Origin: Candidatus Denitrolinea symbiosum
GTDB taxonomy: Bacteria; Chloroflexota; Anaerolineae; Anaerolineales; Villigracilaceae
Direction: 5' to 3'
NCBI GenBank assembly: GCA_017312345.1
Contig: BLAA01000001.1
Coordinates: 3,056,009-3,120,008 of the forward strand
Length of the DNA: 64,000 nucleotides
The notes beneath the pieces were generated by a model. It did not search any database. It saw nothing but the letters and a program-made list of their open reading frames with translations, and had not been told where the DNA came from. The stretch's first letter is position 1; every line of letters begins with the position of its first letter. A program made the translations under genes and the position numbers. Below are positions 15,918 to 25,549 of the stretch, piece after piece.

Positions 15918-16751
15918 TCATAAAAAGAACCAGCGGATCCAATATACGCCGATGACCGCGCCCCACAACCACGAGTCGATGCGGTCGAACGCGCCGCCGT
16001 GGCCGGGGAATAGATTCCCAGAATCCTTGATCTGGCCCTGCCGTTTGATCAGACTCTCGCCCAGGTCGCCGAGGATGGTGACGGCGCTAAGCGCGAAGCC
16101 GAACGCCATTCCCTGCCAGACGCTGATGGCGAGATGTCCCAGCAGGGGTTGCCCGAACAGCATGGAGTTGACGTTGTATGCCCAGGCGAAAAAGCCGCCG
16201 TAGAGCGTGCCGGTGAACACTCCCGCGAAGTAGCCCTCCCAGGATTTTTTGGGGCTGAGACGCGGCGCCAGTTTGTGTTTCCCGTATTTTGCGCCGATGG
16301 CGTACGCCGACGAGTCGGCCATCCAGACCGTAGGCAGGACGAACATCAGCCACCAGCCGCCCTCGGGCAGGGCGCGCAAGTCGTAGAGATACGCGCCGAT
16401 CCAACCGAGGTAGGCCAGCCCGCCCACGGTGGCGGTAAAATCGAGCGCGGCCTGGTCGCGGCCACGCTCGTAGGCGTAGAGGTGAACCGCCATCGCGGTC
16501 AGGATGAAGAAGGCGAGCGCCGCCCCGGCATACTCGGGACGGAAAGCGCGCGCCAGCAGGATCGCCAGCGTCCCGCCCACGGTCGTCAGCATGGATGGCT
16601 GGGACCCGGCGGCGCGAAACAGGCGGACATATTCCCATGCGGCGATCACAACAAAAAGTCCGATTAGCGCAAAGAACCATACGCCCCCCAGAAGAACGGG
16701 AGGCATGGCAAGCGCAAGCAGGGTCAGGGCGGTGAGGGTCCGTTTAACCAT
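15918..16751 (-). CDS. cdsA: Phosphatidate cytidylyltransferase
   Basis: A 277-residue polytopic membrane enzyme that makes CDP-diacylglycerol from phosphatidate and CTP, the branch point of phospholipid synthesis. About seven to eight hydrophobic segments are visible. The C-terminal CDS signature is present: KKSWEGYFAG, GDLGESLIKRQGQIKDSGNLFPGHGGAFDRIDS (given here as family landmarks near residues 185-265). The start at 16751 (MVKRTL) lies inside the end of uppS, overlapping by 8 bp (ATGGTTAA), a sign of translational coupling. A longer upstream frame to 16811 is unlikely. Confidence 0.93.
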   Translation of the reverse strand: MVKRTLTALTLLALAMPPVLLGGVWFFALIGLFVVIAAWEYVRLFRAAGSQPSMLTTVGGTLAILLARAFRPEYAGAALAFFILTAMAVHLYAYERGRDQAALDFTATVGGLAYLGWIGAYLYDLRALPEGGWWLMFVLPTVWMADSSAYAIGAKYGKHKLAPRLSPKKSWEGYFAGVFTGTLYGGFFAWAYNVNSMLFGQPLLGHLAISVWQGMAFGFALSAVTILGDLGESLIKRQGQIKDSGNLFPGHGGAFDRIDSWLWGAVIGVYWIRWFFL

Positions 16752-17493
16752 TGGATGTCCTGTTGGCGACTGTCTCTGAAACGCCCCCATAACGACGATC
16801 GCGCTGGGCAAAGACTTCCAACGCGTGGCGGTATTCGTTCGTGTTGAAATCAGGCCAACAGGTGGGCGTGACGTACCATTCCGAGTAGGCCGCCTGCCAG
16901 ATGAGGAAATTGCTTACACGCAATTCGCCCGAGGTGCGGATAATCAGGTCGGGATCGGGAACGCCGGCGGTGTAGAGGTATTTCCCCACCGTTTCGACGT
17001 CCACGTTTTCGGCGGGAATCCCGTCCCGTATAATGCGCTGGATGGCCTGCACGATCTCGTCGCGGCCGCCATAATTGAAGGCGATGTTCAAGGTGAGACG
17101 CGTGTTCGCGCGCGTCAGGTCAATGGCGTCCAGCACTTTCTCTTGCAGCGCCGGCGCGAGCCGCTCCAGCCGTCCGATATGACGCAGTTGGACGCCCTCC
17201 TTGTGGAGTTCGTTCAACTCCTTGTCGATCACGTCTTCGAGGATGCGCATCAGCCCCTGCACTTCTTCGGGCGGACGCCCCCAATTTTCGGTGGAGAAAG
17301 CATAGATGGTCAGGTAGGGAATCCCGAATTCGACCGTCGAGCGGATGACGCGGCGCAGGTTTTCGGTGCCGGCGCGGTGACCGGCCAGGCGCGGCAGGCC
17401 GCGCGAGATCGCCCAGCGCCCGTTGCCGTCCATGATGATGGCGACGTGTTGGGGGAGCCTATCGAGCGGAACGTTTAAAGAAGCGCTATCCAT
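16744..17493 (-). CDS. uppS: Isoprenyl (undecaprenyl) diphosphate synthase
   Basis: A 249-residue cis-prenyltransferase that extends farnesyl diphosphate with IPP to the C55 carrier for cell-wall glycans. All five family regions are present, including AIIMDGNGRWA (catalytic Asp), GHRAGTENLRR, YAFSTENWGRP and the C-terminal RTSGELRVSNFLIWQ followed by AYSEWY. Its IPP comes presumably from the mevalonate pathway (mvaD at 42590). It is the third gene of pyrH-frr-uppS-cdsA; the spacer to frr is 26 bp. Confidence 0.95.
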   Translation of the reverse strand: MDSASLNVPLDRLPQHVAIIMDGNGRWAISRGLPRLAGHRAGTENLRRVIRSTVEFGIPYLTIYAFSTENWGRPPEEVQGLMRILEDVIDKELNELHKEGVQLRHIGRLERLAPALQEKVLDAIDLTRANTRLTLNIAFNYGGRDEIVQAIQRIIRDGIPAENVDVETVGKYLYTAGVPDPDLIIRTSGELRVSNFLIWQAAYSEWYVTPTCWPDFNTNEYRHALEVFAQRDRRYGGVSETVANRTSNG

Positions 17494-17519
17494 GTGGGTA
17501 ACAGTAACGCGGGGCGTCT

Positions 17520-18089
17520 CTACACTTCCATGATCTCTTTTTCTTTGGCCTGCCCGCGCTTGTTGACTTCCTCCACGTAGCGGTCAGTCAGTTTTTGCAA
17601 TTGGTCTTCGCCGCGTTCGAGATCGTCCTCCGAGATCAGTTTTTCCTTTTCAAAATCGCGCAGGTCGTTGTGAACATCGCGGCGGATGTTACGGATGGCG
17701 ACGCGAGCCTCCTCCAGCCGCGTATGGGTGTGCTTTACCAGATCGCGGCGGCGCTCCTCGGTGAGCGGAGGCAGGTTGAGGTGGATGTTCTTACCGTCGT
17801 TGTTGGGAGTCAGGCCCAGGTCCGAGGCTAGGATCGCCTTTTCGATGGTCTTCAACGTGGACGGGTCGAAGGGCTTGATCATCAGCGAACGCGGCTCGGG
17901 AACGGAAATGGTCGCGAGTTGGATGATGGGCGTCGGCGTATCGAAGTACTCCACCGTCAAACGTTCGACGAGGGCCGGGCTGGCGCGTCCCGTGCGGACG
18001 GTGGCGAGGTCCTGCTCGAGGGCGTGGATCGCGCCGTGCATACGGGTTTCAGCGTCTTTCAACATGTCCTTGATGGTATCGTCACTCAC
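17520..18089 (-). CDS. frr: Ribosome recycling factor
   Basis: A 189-residue RRF that, with EF-G, splits post-termination ribosomes. The sequence is canonical: an N-terminal helix, RTGRASPALVERLTVEYFDTPTPI, the hinge with SVPEPRSLMIKPFD, and the C-terminal three-helix region (RNIRRDVHNDLRDFEKEKLISEDD). I chose the GTG at 18089 because GGAGG lies about 5 nt upstream and the length then fits the family (about 185). The upstream ATG at 18119 would add ten unlike residues. Confidence 0.93.
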   Translation of the reverse strand: MSDDTIKDMLKDAETRMHGAIHALEQDLATVRTGRASPALVERLTVEYFDTPTPIIQLATISVPEPRSLMIKPFDPSTLKTIEKAILASDLGLTPNNDGKNIHLNLPPLTEERRRDLVKHTHTRLEEARVAIRNIRRDVHNDLRDFEKEKLISEDDLERGEDQLQKLTDRYVEEVNKRGQAKEKEIMEV

Positions 18090-18193
18090 CGTGGCCTCCG
18101 AAAAAAGGGTTCGGCACAAGGATACCCTAAAATGTCAAAAAATGCCACCGATTATAGAATCGGGAGAGTTTTTTGAGGAAAAATGAGAGACTC

Positions 18194-18949
<756 letters not shown>

Positions 18950-18979
18950 TTAGAAAGACAGGCGGGGATATTTATAAAA

Positions 18980-19003
18980 AAGGCCAACCGAACGGTTGGC
19001 CTT
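18980..19003 (-). terminator. Intrinsic terminator of the rpsB-tsf operon
   Basis: A 10-bp perfect stem (aaggccaacc / ggttggcctt, loop 4 nt). On the minus strand it is followed by TTTTTTATAAA, a strong U-tract. Confidence 0.9.
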
Positions 19004-19009
19004 CCAAAA

Positions 19010-19615
19010 CTATTCTCCCAATTTCTCGCCCAACTCCCAGCGCTGAAAGCGGCGGACGATAATATTCTCGCCGATGGCGGCGATGTTCTGCATGATCAGC
19101 GCTTCAACCTTGACGCTCTCGTCGCGGATGTATGCCTGCCGAAGCAAAACCGCCTCGTCCTTGAACTTGTCCAAGCGGCCCGCCACGATCTTCTCGGCAA
19201 CCGCCTCGGGCTTGCCCTCCTCTTTAACGCGGGCGCGGGCGATCTCGGCCTCGTGGTCCAACACGGCCTGCGGGATCTCGTCCTCGCGGATGTAGCGCGG
19301 CGAAGCCGCCGCGATCTGCAGGGCGATCTCGTGCGCCAAATTGCGGAACTGCTCCGAGCGCGCCACAAAGTCCGTCTCGCAATTCACTTCCACCATCACA
19401 CCCACGCGGCCGTTGCCGTGGGAATACAGTTCAACCGTCCCGCTCGAAGCCTCGCGGTCGGCGCGCTTGGCGGCGGTAGCCATGCCCTTTTCGCGCAAAA
19501 AATCCACCGCCTTCTGGTAATCGCCGTTCGCATCCTGGAGCGCCTTGCGGCAATCCAGCATCCCCGCGCCGGTGGCGGCGCGCAACTCCTTGATCATCTC
19601 AGTCGTAATTTCCAT
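19010..19615 (-). CDS. tsf: Translation elongation factor Ts
   Basis: A 201-residue EF-Ts, the nucleotide exchange factor of EF-Tu. The N-terminal UBA-like region MIKELRAATGAGMLDCRKAL and the dimer/core region (YSHGNGRVGVMVEVNCETDFVARSEQF) are diagnostic. The protein is the short form with one core subdomain reduced, as in many non-proteobacteria. Start: ATG 19615 has GAGG 9 nt upstream; the in-frame ATG at 19624 abuts that GAGG directly and is unlikely. It follows rpsB by 27 bp. Confidence 0.95.
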   Translation of the reverse strand: MEITTEMIKELRAATGAGMLDCRKALQDANGDYQKAVDFLREKGMATAAKRADREASSGTVELYSHGNGRVGVMVEVNCETDFVARSEQFRNLAHEIALQIAAASPRYIREDEIPQAVLDHEAEIARARVKEEGKPEAVAEKIVAGRLDKFKDEAVLLRQAYIRDESVKVEALIMQNIAAIGENIIVRRFQRWELGEKLGE

Positions 19616-19642
19616 TGCAACCATCCTCGATATGACTTAATT

Positions 19643-20674
19643 CTACGCTGCGGACGCGTCGGCCGCCGCGTCATCTTCGACCTCGGGCTGGGCCGCGGTC
19701 TCTTCGACTTTTCCTTCAACCGCCGCTTCAGCCTTGACCTCGGGCTGGGGCGCGGCCTCGACGGCCGGTTCCACAGCCGCGGCTTCGACCTCGGCCTGTT
19801 CTTCAATGGCGGGCTTGCGCGCCTCGCTCAGCTTGGCAAGCGTCGCCTCGCCCAGCAAGTCTCCCTCGCCGACCTCGTCCACATCCGCCGCCTCCACAAC
19901 GCGCTTCGGCTTGCGGGCGCCGCGAGCCGGTTTGGACTCGGCGGGCCGCTCGGCGGCCGCGGCGGTCTCCTCGGCCGGTTCCTGCTCCTTGCGCATGGCC
20001 TTGCCTTCGAGGACCGCGTCCGCCATGCGAGCCACCAGCAATTTGATGGCGCGGATGGCGTCGTCGTTCGACGGGATGACGTAATCAATATCCTGCGGGT
20101 TGCAGTTTGTGTCCACCAGCGCGACCATGGGGATCTTGAGCAGGTTGGCTTCGCGCACGGCCGCCACCTCGCGCCCCACATCCACGAGGAAGAGCAGGTC
20201 GGGCAGACGCTTCATGTTGCGCACGCCTTCCAACCGGGTGAGAAGACGGTTGATCTCGCGTTCGATCAACAGGCCCTCCTTTTTGGTCAGACGGTTGATC
20301 TCGCCCGTCTCGCGCATTTTTTCGAGACGGTCCAACTCCTGGATGCGCTGGTGCATGGTGGACCAGTTGGTGAGCATGCCGCCCAGCCAGCGCTCGGTGA
20401 CGTAGGGCATCCCCGCGCGGACGGCCTCCTCCTTGACGGTCTCCTGCGCCTGGCGCTTGGTGCCGACAAAGAGAACAGAGCCGCCGTTCGCGACGGTGTC
20501 GCGCACAACGTTGAAAGCCTGGTTCAACAGTTTGACGGTCTGTTGCAGGTCAATGATATGAATGCCGTTACGCTCCGTGAAGATGTACGGCTTCATGCGG
20601 GGGTCCCACTTGTTGGTGCGGTGTCCAAAGTGGACGCCGCTCTCGAGCAGGGCTTTCATGGATACAGTGGCCAT
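19643..20674 (-). CDS. rpsB: 30S ribosomal protein S2 with long acidic C-terminal extension
   Basis: A 343-residue S2. Residues 1-230 are canonical: [46 protein letters not shown], and [30 protein letters not shown]. The remaining 110 residues are an Ala/Glu/Pro/Val-rich acidic tail that continues in frame without a stop; typical bacterial S2 ends at about 235-260. The ATG at 20674 has AAGGAGG 11 nt upstream and matches the family start; the frame upstream to 20737 is spurious. A strong extended -10 promoter lies about 165 bp upstream. Confidence 0.93.
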   Translation of the reverse strand: MATVSMKALLESGVHFGHRTNKWDPRMKPYIFTERNGIHIIDLQQTVKLLNQAFNVVRDTVANGGSVLFVGTKRQAQETVKEEAVRAGMPYVTERWLGGMLTNWSTMHQRIQELDRLEKMRETGEINRLTKKEGLLIEREINRLLTRLEGVRNMKRLPDLLFLVDVGREVAAVREANLLKIPMVALVDTNCNPQDIDYVIPSNDDAIRAIKLLVARMADAVLEGKAMRKEQEPAEETAAAAERPAESKPARGARKPKRVVEAADVDEVGEGDLLGEATLAKLSEARKPAIEEQAEVEAAAVEPAVEAAPQPEVKAEAAVEGKVEETAAQPEVEDDAAADASAA

Positions 20675-20841
20675 GGGGAAAGAACCTCCTTGCGTTTGGC
20701 CTCCGCTGGCTTCATCCCCGCCAGCCACCGCGTCCATTCGGTCCGCGGCACGCGCTGGCAGGTCGGCAAGCGTGTGGATTTGGGCGTATGTTGCCCGCCC
20801 GGGCAGAATGTGCCTCGTCCTTTCGGACGAATAGCGGCGGG

Positions 20842-20873
20842 ATTATAACATTGAAATTCAAAAAACATGTCAA
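20842..20873 (-). promoter_or_regulatory. Promoter of rpsB-tsf
   Basis: On the minus strand TTGACA (20873-20868) is followed by TGTTATAAT, an extended -10 (TATAAT at 20847-20842). The 20-bp spacing is long, but the TGn extension compensates. Confidence 0.75.
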
Positions 20874-20991
20874 CCTGCGACAGCGAATTCCGCCGCCCGT
20901 CCGCCTCGTCCACGCCCTGGTTTTCAGCCATTTTCCGGCGACGGATGCCATGCAAAAGATCAAATAAAGCCCGCAGTACAGCAGTCTTAAT

Positions 20992-21007
20992 TGTGATTTT
21001 CGTCACT
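20992..21007 (+). promoter_or_regulatory. CRP/FNR-type operator upstream of the hydrogenase operon
   Basis: TGTGA-N6-TCACT, one base from the symmetric CRP consensus TGTGA-N6-TCACA. Its centre (20999.5) lies about 41 bp before the predicted start point of the promoter at 21028, the class II activator position. Confidence 0.55.
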
Positions 21008-21027
21008 AAATGAGTTTCCCCCTTCGG

Positions 21028-21035
21028 TATACAAT
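21028..21035 (+). promoter_or_regulatory. -10 element of the hydrogenase operon
   Basis: TATACAAT with no good -35, as expected of an activator-dependent promoter. It implies a start near 21041 and a leader of about 55 nt before GTG 21096. Confidence 0.45.
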
Positions 21036-21095
21036 CTCCTCGGCGAAAAGCGCCAAACAGACCCTCTTAAGAATCCAAGTCTCACGGAGGCGATT

Positions 21096-22139
21096 GTGAC
21101 CCTAGTCATCCTGAAGAAGAAAGACCTGAATCGATTTGTGGAACGTCTTTTGGAATCGTATCGGGTGGGCGGGCCGGTTCAAAAGAACGGCGGGTTTGCG
21201 TTTGAAACGCTCGCCCATCCCGAAGAGTTACGGCTCGATTACCCCACCACCATCCTGCCGCCAAAGAAGTTCCTGCTCCCGGTAAGAGAAACTCTCTTCG
21301 AGATCGAAGATGCCCGCCAGGGGAAAATGACGCTGCCGAAAGAAGACCCGCCCACCGTCCTGCTCGGCGTCCACGCCTGCGACCTGCACGCCATCCAATT
21401 GCTGGACCACGTCTTCTCGAACGGGCAGGCCGACTCGAACTACGCCAACCGCCGCCGCAAAACCATGATCGTCAGTCTGGAATGCCTGTCGCCCTGCGAT
21501 GGGCATTCATTCTGCAAAAGCATGGGGACGCTCGCCGCCGACGAAGCCAACGACCTGCACATGGTGGACCTCGGCGAGGATTACGCGGTGGACGTGATCA
21601 CGGAAGCCGGGCAGAAACTGATCCAACTCGCCGACGTGACGCCCGCCGCCTCGTCCGACATCGACCGGCTGAACGCCGCGCTCAGCGAGAAGTGGCCGCG
21701 CTTCCCCTACCGCCTCGACTTCGACGTCAGCGACCTGCCGTCCCTGATGACGATGAGCATGAAGAGTCCGCTGTGGGAGCAGCTGGGCGAACGCTGCCTG
21801 GGCTGCGCGGCCTGCACGAACGTCTGCCCAACCTGCTTCTGCTTCGACGTGAACGACGAACTCGACCTCAACCTGACCAGCGGCCAGCGCGTCCGCAAAT
21901 GGGACTCCTGCCAGCTGGACGAATTCGCCACCGTCGCGGGCGGACACGACTTCCGCAAGAGCCGCGCCCTGCGCCAGCGTCACCGCTTCATGCGCAAGGG
22001 ACGCTACATCCTGGAGGCGCATCACTTCCTCGGCTGCGTGGGCTGCGGCCGCTGCGCGCGCGCCTGCCTTGTGGACATCACCCCGGTCGGCGTCTTCAAC
22101 GAACTGTATCACGAACGGGAACTCGGAGGCCGCGCATGA
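21096..22139 (+). CDS. hydB: Group 3b NiFe hydrogenase, beta (4Fe-4S) subunit
   Basis: A 347-residue iron-sulfur subunit of the cytosolic NADP-linked sulfhydrogenase type (HydB/HyhB). The C-terminal third has two 4Fe-4S cluster motifs: CLGCAACTNVCPTCFC (near residues 230-245) and CVGCGRCARAC (near 310-320). The N-terminal region with VLLGVHACDLHAIQLLDHVF is typical of this family and of AsrA. It passes electrons between the gamma and delta subunits. GTG start with CGGAGG 5 nt upstream. The stop overlaps the next start (ATGA). Confidence 0.9.
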   Translation: MTLVILKKKDLNRFVERLLESYRVGGPVQKNGGFAFETLAHPEELRLDYPTTILPPKKFLLPVRETLFEIEDARQGKMTLPKEDPPTVLLGVHACDLHAIQLLDHVFSNGQADSNYANRRRKTMIVSLECLSPCDGHSFCKSMGTLAADEANDLHMVDLGEDYAVDVITEAGQKLIQLADVTPAASSDIDRLNAALSEKWPRFPYRLDFDVSDLPSLMTMSMKSPLWEQLGERCLGCAACTNVCPTCFCFDVNDELDLNLTSGQRVRKWDSCQLDEFATVAGGHDFRKSRALRQRHRFMRKGRYILEAHHFLGCVGCGRCARACLVDITPVGVFNELYHERELGGRA

Positions 22140-23011
22140 TCGGGACTCTCTCTCCAAACCAAACGACCCTGTCCGCGCACATCGCCGAACAGGACCAGCT
22201 CTTCCAGCCGGTCGCGGCGCGCATCGTGGACATTCAGCCGCAGACGGAACTGGAAAAATTGTTCACCATCGAACTCCCGGACGGACTCGCCCTCGGGCAT
22301 CGCCCCGGCCAGTTTGTGGAAGTGTCAGCGCTGGGCGTGGGCGAAGCGCCCATCAGCATCAGCAGTTCGCCCAGCCGCAGCAGCGACCGCTTCGAGTTGT
22401 GCGTCCGCAAAGCAGGAGACGTGACCAGCGCCATCCACAACCTGCGCGTCGGCGACTTCGTCGGCATCCGCGGCCCGTTCGGACGCGGCTTCCCGTACGA
22501 AAAATTCCGCGGCAAGGACGTGCTCTTCGCGCCGGGCGGACTCGGTCTCGCCCCGCTGCGCTCGCTGATCAACCAGGTCATTGACGAGCGCGCCATGTTC
22601 GGGCGCGTCATCATCCTCTACGGGGCGCGCAACCCGTCCGAATTGCTGTTCAAGAACGAACTCGTCGAATGGGCGAACCGCTCCGACGTGGAATTGCACA
22701 TCACCGTGGACCGCGCCGACGAAAGCTGGAAGGGACACGTGGGCGTGATCACCACGCTCTTCCGCGGCATCACGATCAACCCGCGCAACACGATCAGCGC
22801 CACCTGCGGGCCGCCGGTCATGTATCGCTTCGTGTTGATGGAACTGGCGGGCAAGGGCATCTCGGAAGGCAATATCTATCTCTCGCTCGAACGGCGCATG
22901 AAATGCGGCGTGGGCAGGTGCGGACATTGCCAGATCAACAACGTGTACGCCTGCCAGTCGGGACCGGTCTTCCCCTACTCTGAGATCAAAGGATTGGAGG
23001 AGGCGCTATGA
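22136..23011 (+). CDS. hydG: Group 3b NiFe hydrogenase, gamma (FAD/NAD(P), 2Fe-2S) subunit
   Basis: A 291-residue flavoprotein diaphorase subunit. It has a ferredoxin-reductase FAD domain (RPGQFVEVSALG, then the GDFVGIRGPFGRGFP turn), an NAD(P) domain (FAPGGLGLAPLRSLI; ATCGPPVMYRFV) and a C-terminal 2Fe-2S site (MKCGVGRCGHCQ ... ACQSGPVF). It exchanges electrons with NADP(H). ATG 22136 overlaps the hydB stop by 4 bp and the end overlaps hydD by 4 bp, so translation is coupled. The open frame continues upstream inside hydB but is not real there. Confidence 0.92.
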   Translation: MIGTLSPNQTTLSAHIAEQDQLFQPVAARIVDIQPQTELEKLFTIELPDGLALGHRPGQFVEVSALGVGEAPISISSSPSRSSDRFELCVRKAGDVTSAIHNLRVGDFVGIRGPFGRGFPYEKFRGKDVLFAPGGLGLAPLRSLINQVIDERAMFGRVIILYGARNPSELLFKNELVEWANRSDVELHITVDRADESWKGHVGVITTLFRGITINPRNTISATCGPPVMYRFVLMELAGKGISEGNIYLSLERRMKCGVGRCGHCQINNVYACQSGPVFPYSEIKGLEEAL

Positions 23012-23772
23012 GCCAGAACAACAAACCCAGGGTCGCCTTCTTCGACTTCACCTGCTGCGAAGGCTGCCAACTCACCGTGGTCGACTCGCTTCAGACCCAC
23101 CCCGAACTGCTGGACGTAATTGACATCGTCCAGTTCCGCGAGGCGATGAGCGAAAAAAGCGACGACTACCAGGTCGCGTTCATCGAGGGATCGTGCTCGC
23201 GTCCCGCCGACGAGGAGCGGCTCAAACACATCCGTGAGCGGGCCGCCATCGTGGTCGCGCTCGGGACGTGCGCCCACCTCGGCGGCGTGAACTCGCTCAA
23301 GAGCCTGCATCCGCTCGACGAAGTGCGCGAGTACGTCTACGGCGACAAAGCCGAATGGTACGACACCTACGACGTGCGCCCGATCTCGGAAGTCATCCCC
23401 GTGGACTTCGCCATCCCCGGCTGCCCGATTGACCGCGACGAGTTCGTGGCGTGCGTCAAAGCCCTGTTGCTCGGAACCAAACCGCCCATCCCCGATTACC
23501 CGCTGTGCGTGGAATGCAAACTGCGGGAAAACGTCTGCCTGTTCACGCGCGACAAAGTCTGCCTCGGACCGATCACGCGCGCGGGCTGCAAAGCCATCTG
23601 CCCCACCTACGGACAATCCTGCGAGGGCTGCCGCGGTTACATCTCCAATCCCAACGACACTTCGATGCGCGCCGTCCTGGACAAACATGGCATGAGCCCG
23701 GAGGAGATCGCCTCCATCTACACCATGTTTACCGCGCGGCAGGCCCGGCATTTACAGGAAGAGAAGGTATAG
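23008..23772 (+). CDS. hydD: Group 3b NiFe hydrogenase small (delta) subunit
   Basis: A 254-residue small subunit carrying Fe-S clusters. The proximal-cluster motif FTCCEGCQLTVVDSL is near residues 14-28, with further ligands in LGTCAHLGG and IPGCPI. The C-terminal half has cysteines in CVECKLRENVCLF, CLGPITRAGCKAICP and CEGCRGY for two additional 4Fe-4S clusters. There is no Tat signal, so the enzyme is cytosolic, in agreement with group 3b. It partners with the large subunit encoded 9 bp downstream. Confidence 0.93.
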   Translation: MSQNNKPRVAFFDFTCCEGCQLTVVDSLQTHPELLDVIDIVQFREAMSEKSDDYQVAFIEGSCSRPADEERLKHIRERAAIVVALGTCAHLGGVNSLKSLHPLDEVREYVYGDKAEWYDTYDVRPISEVIPVDFAIPGCPIDRDEFVACVKALLLGTKPPIPDYPLCVECKLRENVCLFTRDKVCLGPITRAGCKAICPTYGQSCEGCRGYISNPNDTSMRAVLDKHGMSPEEIASIYTMFTARQARHLQEEKV

Positions 23773-23781
23773 CGAGGAAGC

Positions 23782-25065
23782 ATGAACAAACGCATTGACA
23801 TCCATCACGTCACGCGCGTGGAAGGCCACGGCAACATCGTCGTCGAGGTCAAGGACGGCAAGATGACGGAGTGCCGCTTCGACGTGGTCGAGGCCCCGCG
23901 CTTCTTCGAGGCCATGCTGCGCGGACGTCCCTACCTGGAGGCCTCGCATATCACCAGCCGCATCTGCGGAATCTGCGCCACCGGTCACGCCACCACTTCG
24001 CTGCGCGCCTCCGAAGCCGCGCTGGACGTGGAACTCAGCGAGCAGACGAAACTGCTGCGCAAACTCGTCTTCCACGGCGAAATCCTTGACAGTCACATTC
24101 TCCACGCCTACATGCTGGTCGCGCCGGACTTCCTCGGCGTGGGCAGCGTCATCCCGCTCGCCACGTCCCACCGCGACGTGGTGCTGCGCGCGCTGCGGAT
24201 GAAGAAACTCTCCGGGGACTTGTGCGCCGCCATTTCGGGACGCCACACGCATCCCATCGCCATGACGGTGGGCGGCTTCACCCACTTCCCCACCGCGGCT
24301 GAATTGACCGCCCTGCGCCAGCGCCTGATCGACTCGCGCGCCGACGTGGACGCCACAGTCGAGCTCTTCGCGTCCCTCTCCTGGCCCAAGTTCGAGCGCG
24401 ACACCGAATACATCTCCCTCTACAAGCCGGACGAATACGCCTTCATTGACGGTGAGATCAAAAGCAGCGACGGCGCCACGATCCCCGCCGACCGCTATAC
24501 CGAGGTCACGAACGAATACCTCGTCCAACACTCCAGCGCCAAGTTGACCCGTCACAAACGCGGGTCGTACATGGTCGGCGCGCTGGCGCGCTTCAACAAC
24601 AACTACGAGCAGCTCCATCCGCGCGCCAAAGCCGCCGCGCAAAAACTGGGCATGCAGCCCAAGATCACCAATCCCTATTACAACACGGCCGCGCAGGTGG
24701 TGGAGATCGTCCACTGCACCGAGGACGCGATCCGTCTCATTGACGAGTTGCTGTCCCGCGGGGTCAAGCCCGAAGAGCCCGCGCCCGCCCGCCCGAAGAA
24801 GGACGCCCGCGGCGTCGGCGTCTGCGAGGTGCCGCGCGGACTGCTAATCCACTGCTACGAGATCCAGGAAGACGGCAGCCTGTCCGGCGCGGACTGCATC
24901 ATCCCCACAAACCAGAATGTCGCCAACATCGAAGCCGACATGCGCAGCCTCGTGCCGCAGATTCTGGACAAGCCGGTGGAGGCGATGCAGCTCGACCTCG
25001 AAATGCTGGTGCGCGCCTACGACCCGTGCATCTCCTGCTCGGTCCACGTCTTGAAACTCGACTGA
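23782..25065 (+). CDS. hydA: Group 3b NiFe hydrogenase large (alpha) subunit
   Basis: A 427-residue catalytic subunit. The four nickel-iron ligands are intact: RICGICATGH near residues 61-70 (L1) and DPCISCSVH at the C terminus (L2). Five residues (VLKLD) follow the last His and would be removed by the maturation protease encoded next. HHVTRVEGHGNIVVEV at the N terminus is a family landmark. The enzyme oxidises or evolves H2 coupled to NADP(H), and relatives reduce sulfur. hyp maturation genes are not in the window. GAGGAAGC precedes the ATG. Confidence 0.95.
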   Translation: MNKRIDIHHVTRVEGHGNIVVEVKDGKMTECRFDVVEAPRFFEAMLRGRPYLEASHITSRICGICATGHATTSLRASEAALDVELSEQTKLLRKLVFHGEILDSHILHAYMLVAPDFLGVGSVIPLATSHRDVVLRALRMKKLSGDLCAAISGRHTHPIAMTVGGFTHFPTAAELTALRQRLIDSRADVDATVELFASLSWPKFERDTEYISLYKPDEYAFIDGEIKSSDGATIPADRYTEVTNEYLVQHSSAKLTRHKRGSYMVGALARFNNNYEQLHPRAKAAAQKLGMQPKITNPYYNTAAQVVEIVHCTEDAIRLIDELLSRGVKPEEPAPARPKKDARGVGVCEVPRGLLIHCYEIQEDGSLSGADCIIPTNQNVANIEADMRSLVPQILDKPVEAMQLDLEMLVRAYDPCISCSVHVLKLD

Positions 25066-25067
25066 CC

Positions 25068-25535
25068 ATGACGCTCCCGGCCCCGGCGCGCGACGTTCTG
25101 ATCCTCGGAATCGGCAACCCCCTGATGGGCGACGACGGGGTCGGGATTCGCGCGGCCGAGGCGCTGGCCCGCTCCGAACTGCCGGAGGGCGTGACGGTGC
25201 AGGAGGCCGGGCTGCCCGGCTGGGGACTCCCCTCGTGGCTGGAGGGCCGCTCGCGCGTCATCCTGGTGGACGCCGTGCAGATGGACGCCGCGCCGGGCGC
25301 GTGGAAACGCTTCCGCTTCGGCGACCTGCGCCTGGCGCTGGAGGACAGTTCCCTCTCCCTGCACGCGCCGGGACTGGCCTGCGGCCTCGCGCTGACCGAG
25401 GCCCTGAACCTGCTGCCGGAGGACCTCACCCTCTACGGAGTCCAACCCGCGCAGATCGCGGCCGGGGAGAGCTTGAGCGCGGAAGTGTCCGCGTGTTTGC
25501 CGGAACTCGTACAAACCATTTTGAGCGATCTATGA
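25068..25535 (+). CDS. Hydrogenase maturation protease (HyaD/HycI family)
   Basis: A 155-residue endopeptidase that clips the C-terminal tail of the nickel-loaded large subunit. It has the LILGIGNPLMGDDGVGIRAAE N-terminal signature with the conserved metal-binding Asp, the VDAVQMDAAPG strand with the second Asp, and a His in SLHAPGL. It starts 2 bp after the large-subunit stop. An upstream in-frame start at 25026 would overlap hydA and is not needed. Co-transcription with its substrate strongly supports the role. Confidence 0.9.
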   Translation: MTLPAPARDVLILGIGNPLMGDDGVGIRAAEALARSELPEGVTVQEAGLPGWGLPSWLEGRSRVILVDAVQMDAAPGAWKRFRFGDLRLALEDSSLSLHAPGLACGLALTEALNLLPEDLTLYGVQPAQIAAGESLSAEVSACLPELVQTILSDL

Positions 25536-25549
25536 TACAAAGGAACGGA

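Larger units (their letters stand above)
20675..21095. other. Divergent control region between rpsB and the hydrogenase operon
   Basis: About 420 bp without a gene. It contains the rpsB promoter (20842-20873, minus strand), and a CRP-type palindrome with a promoter (20992-21035) for the plus-strand hydrogenase operon. The rpsB leader is about 160 nt; no clear riboswitch or S2 autoregulatory structure was recognised in it. Confidence 0.6.
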
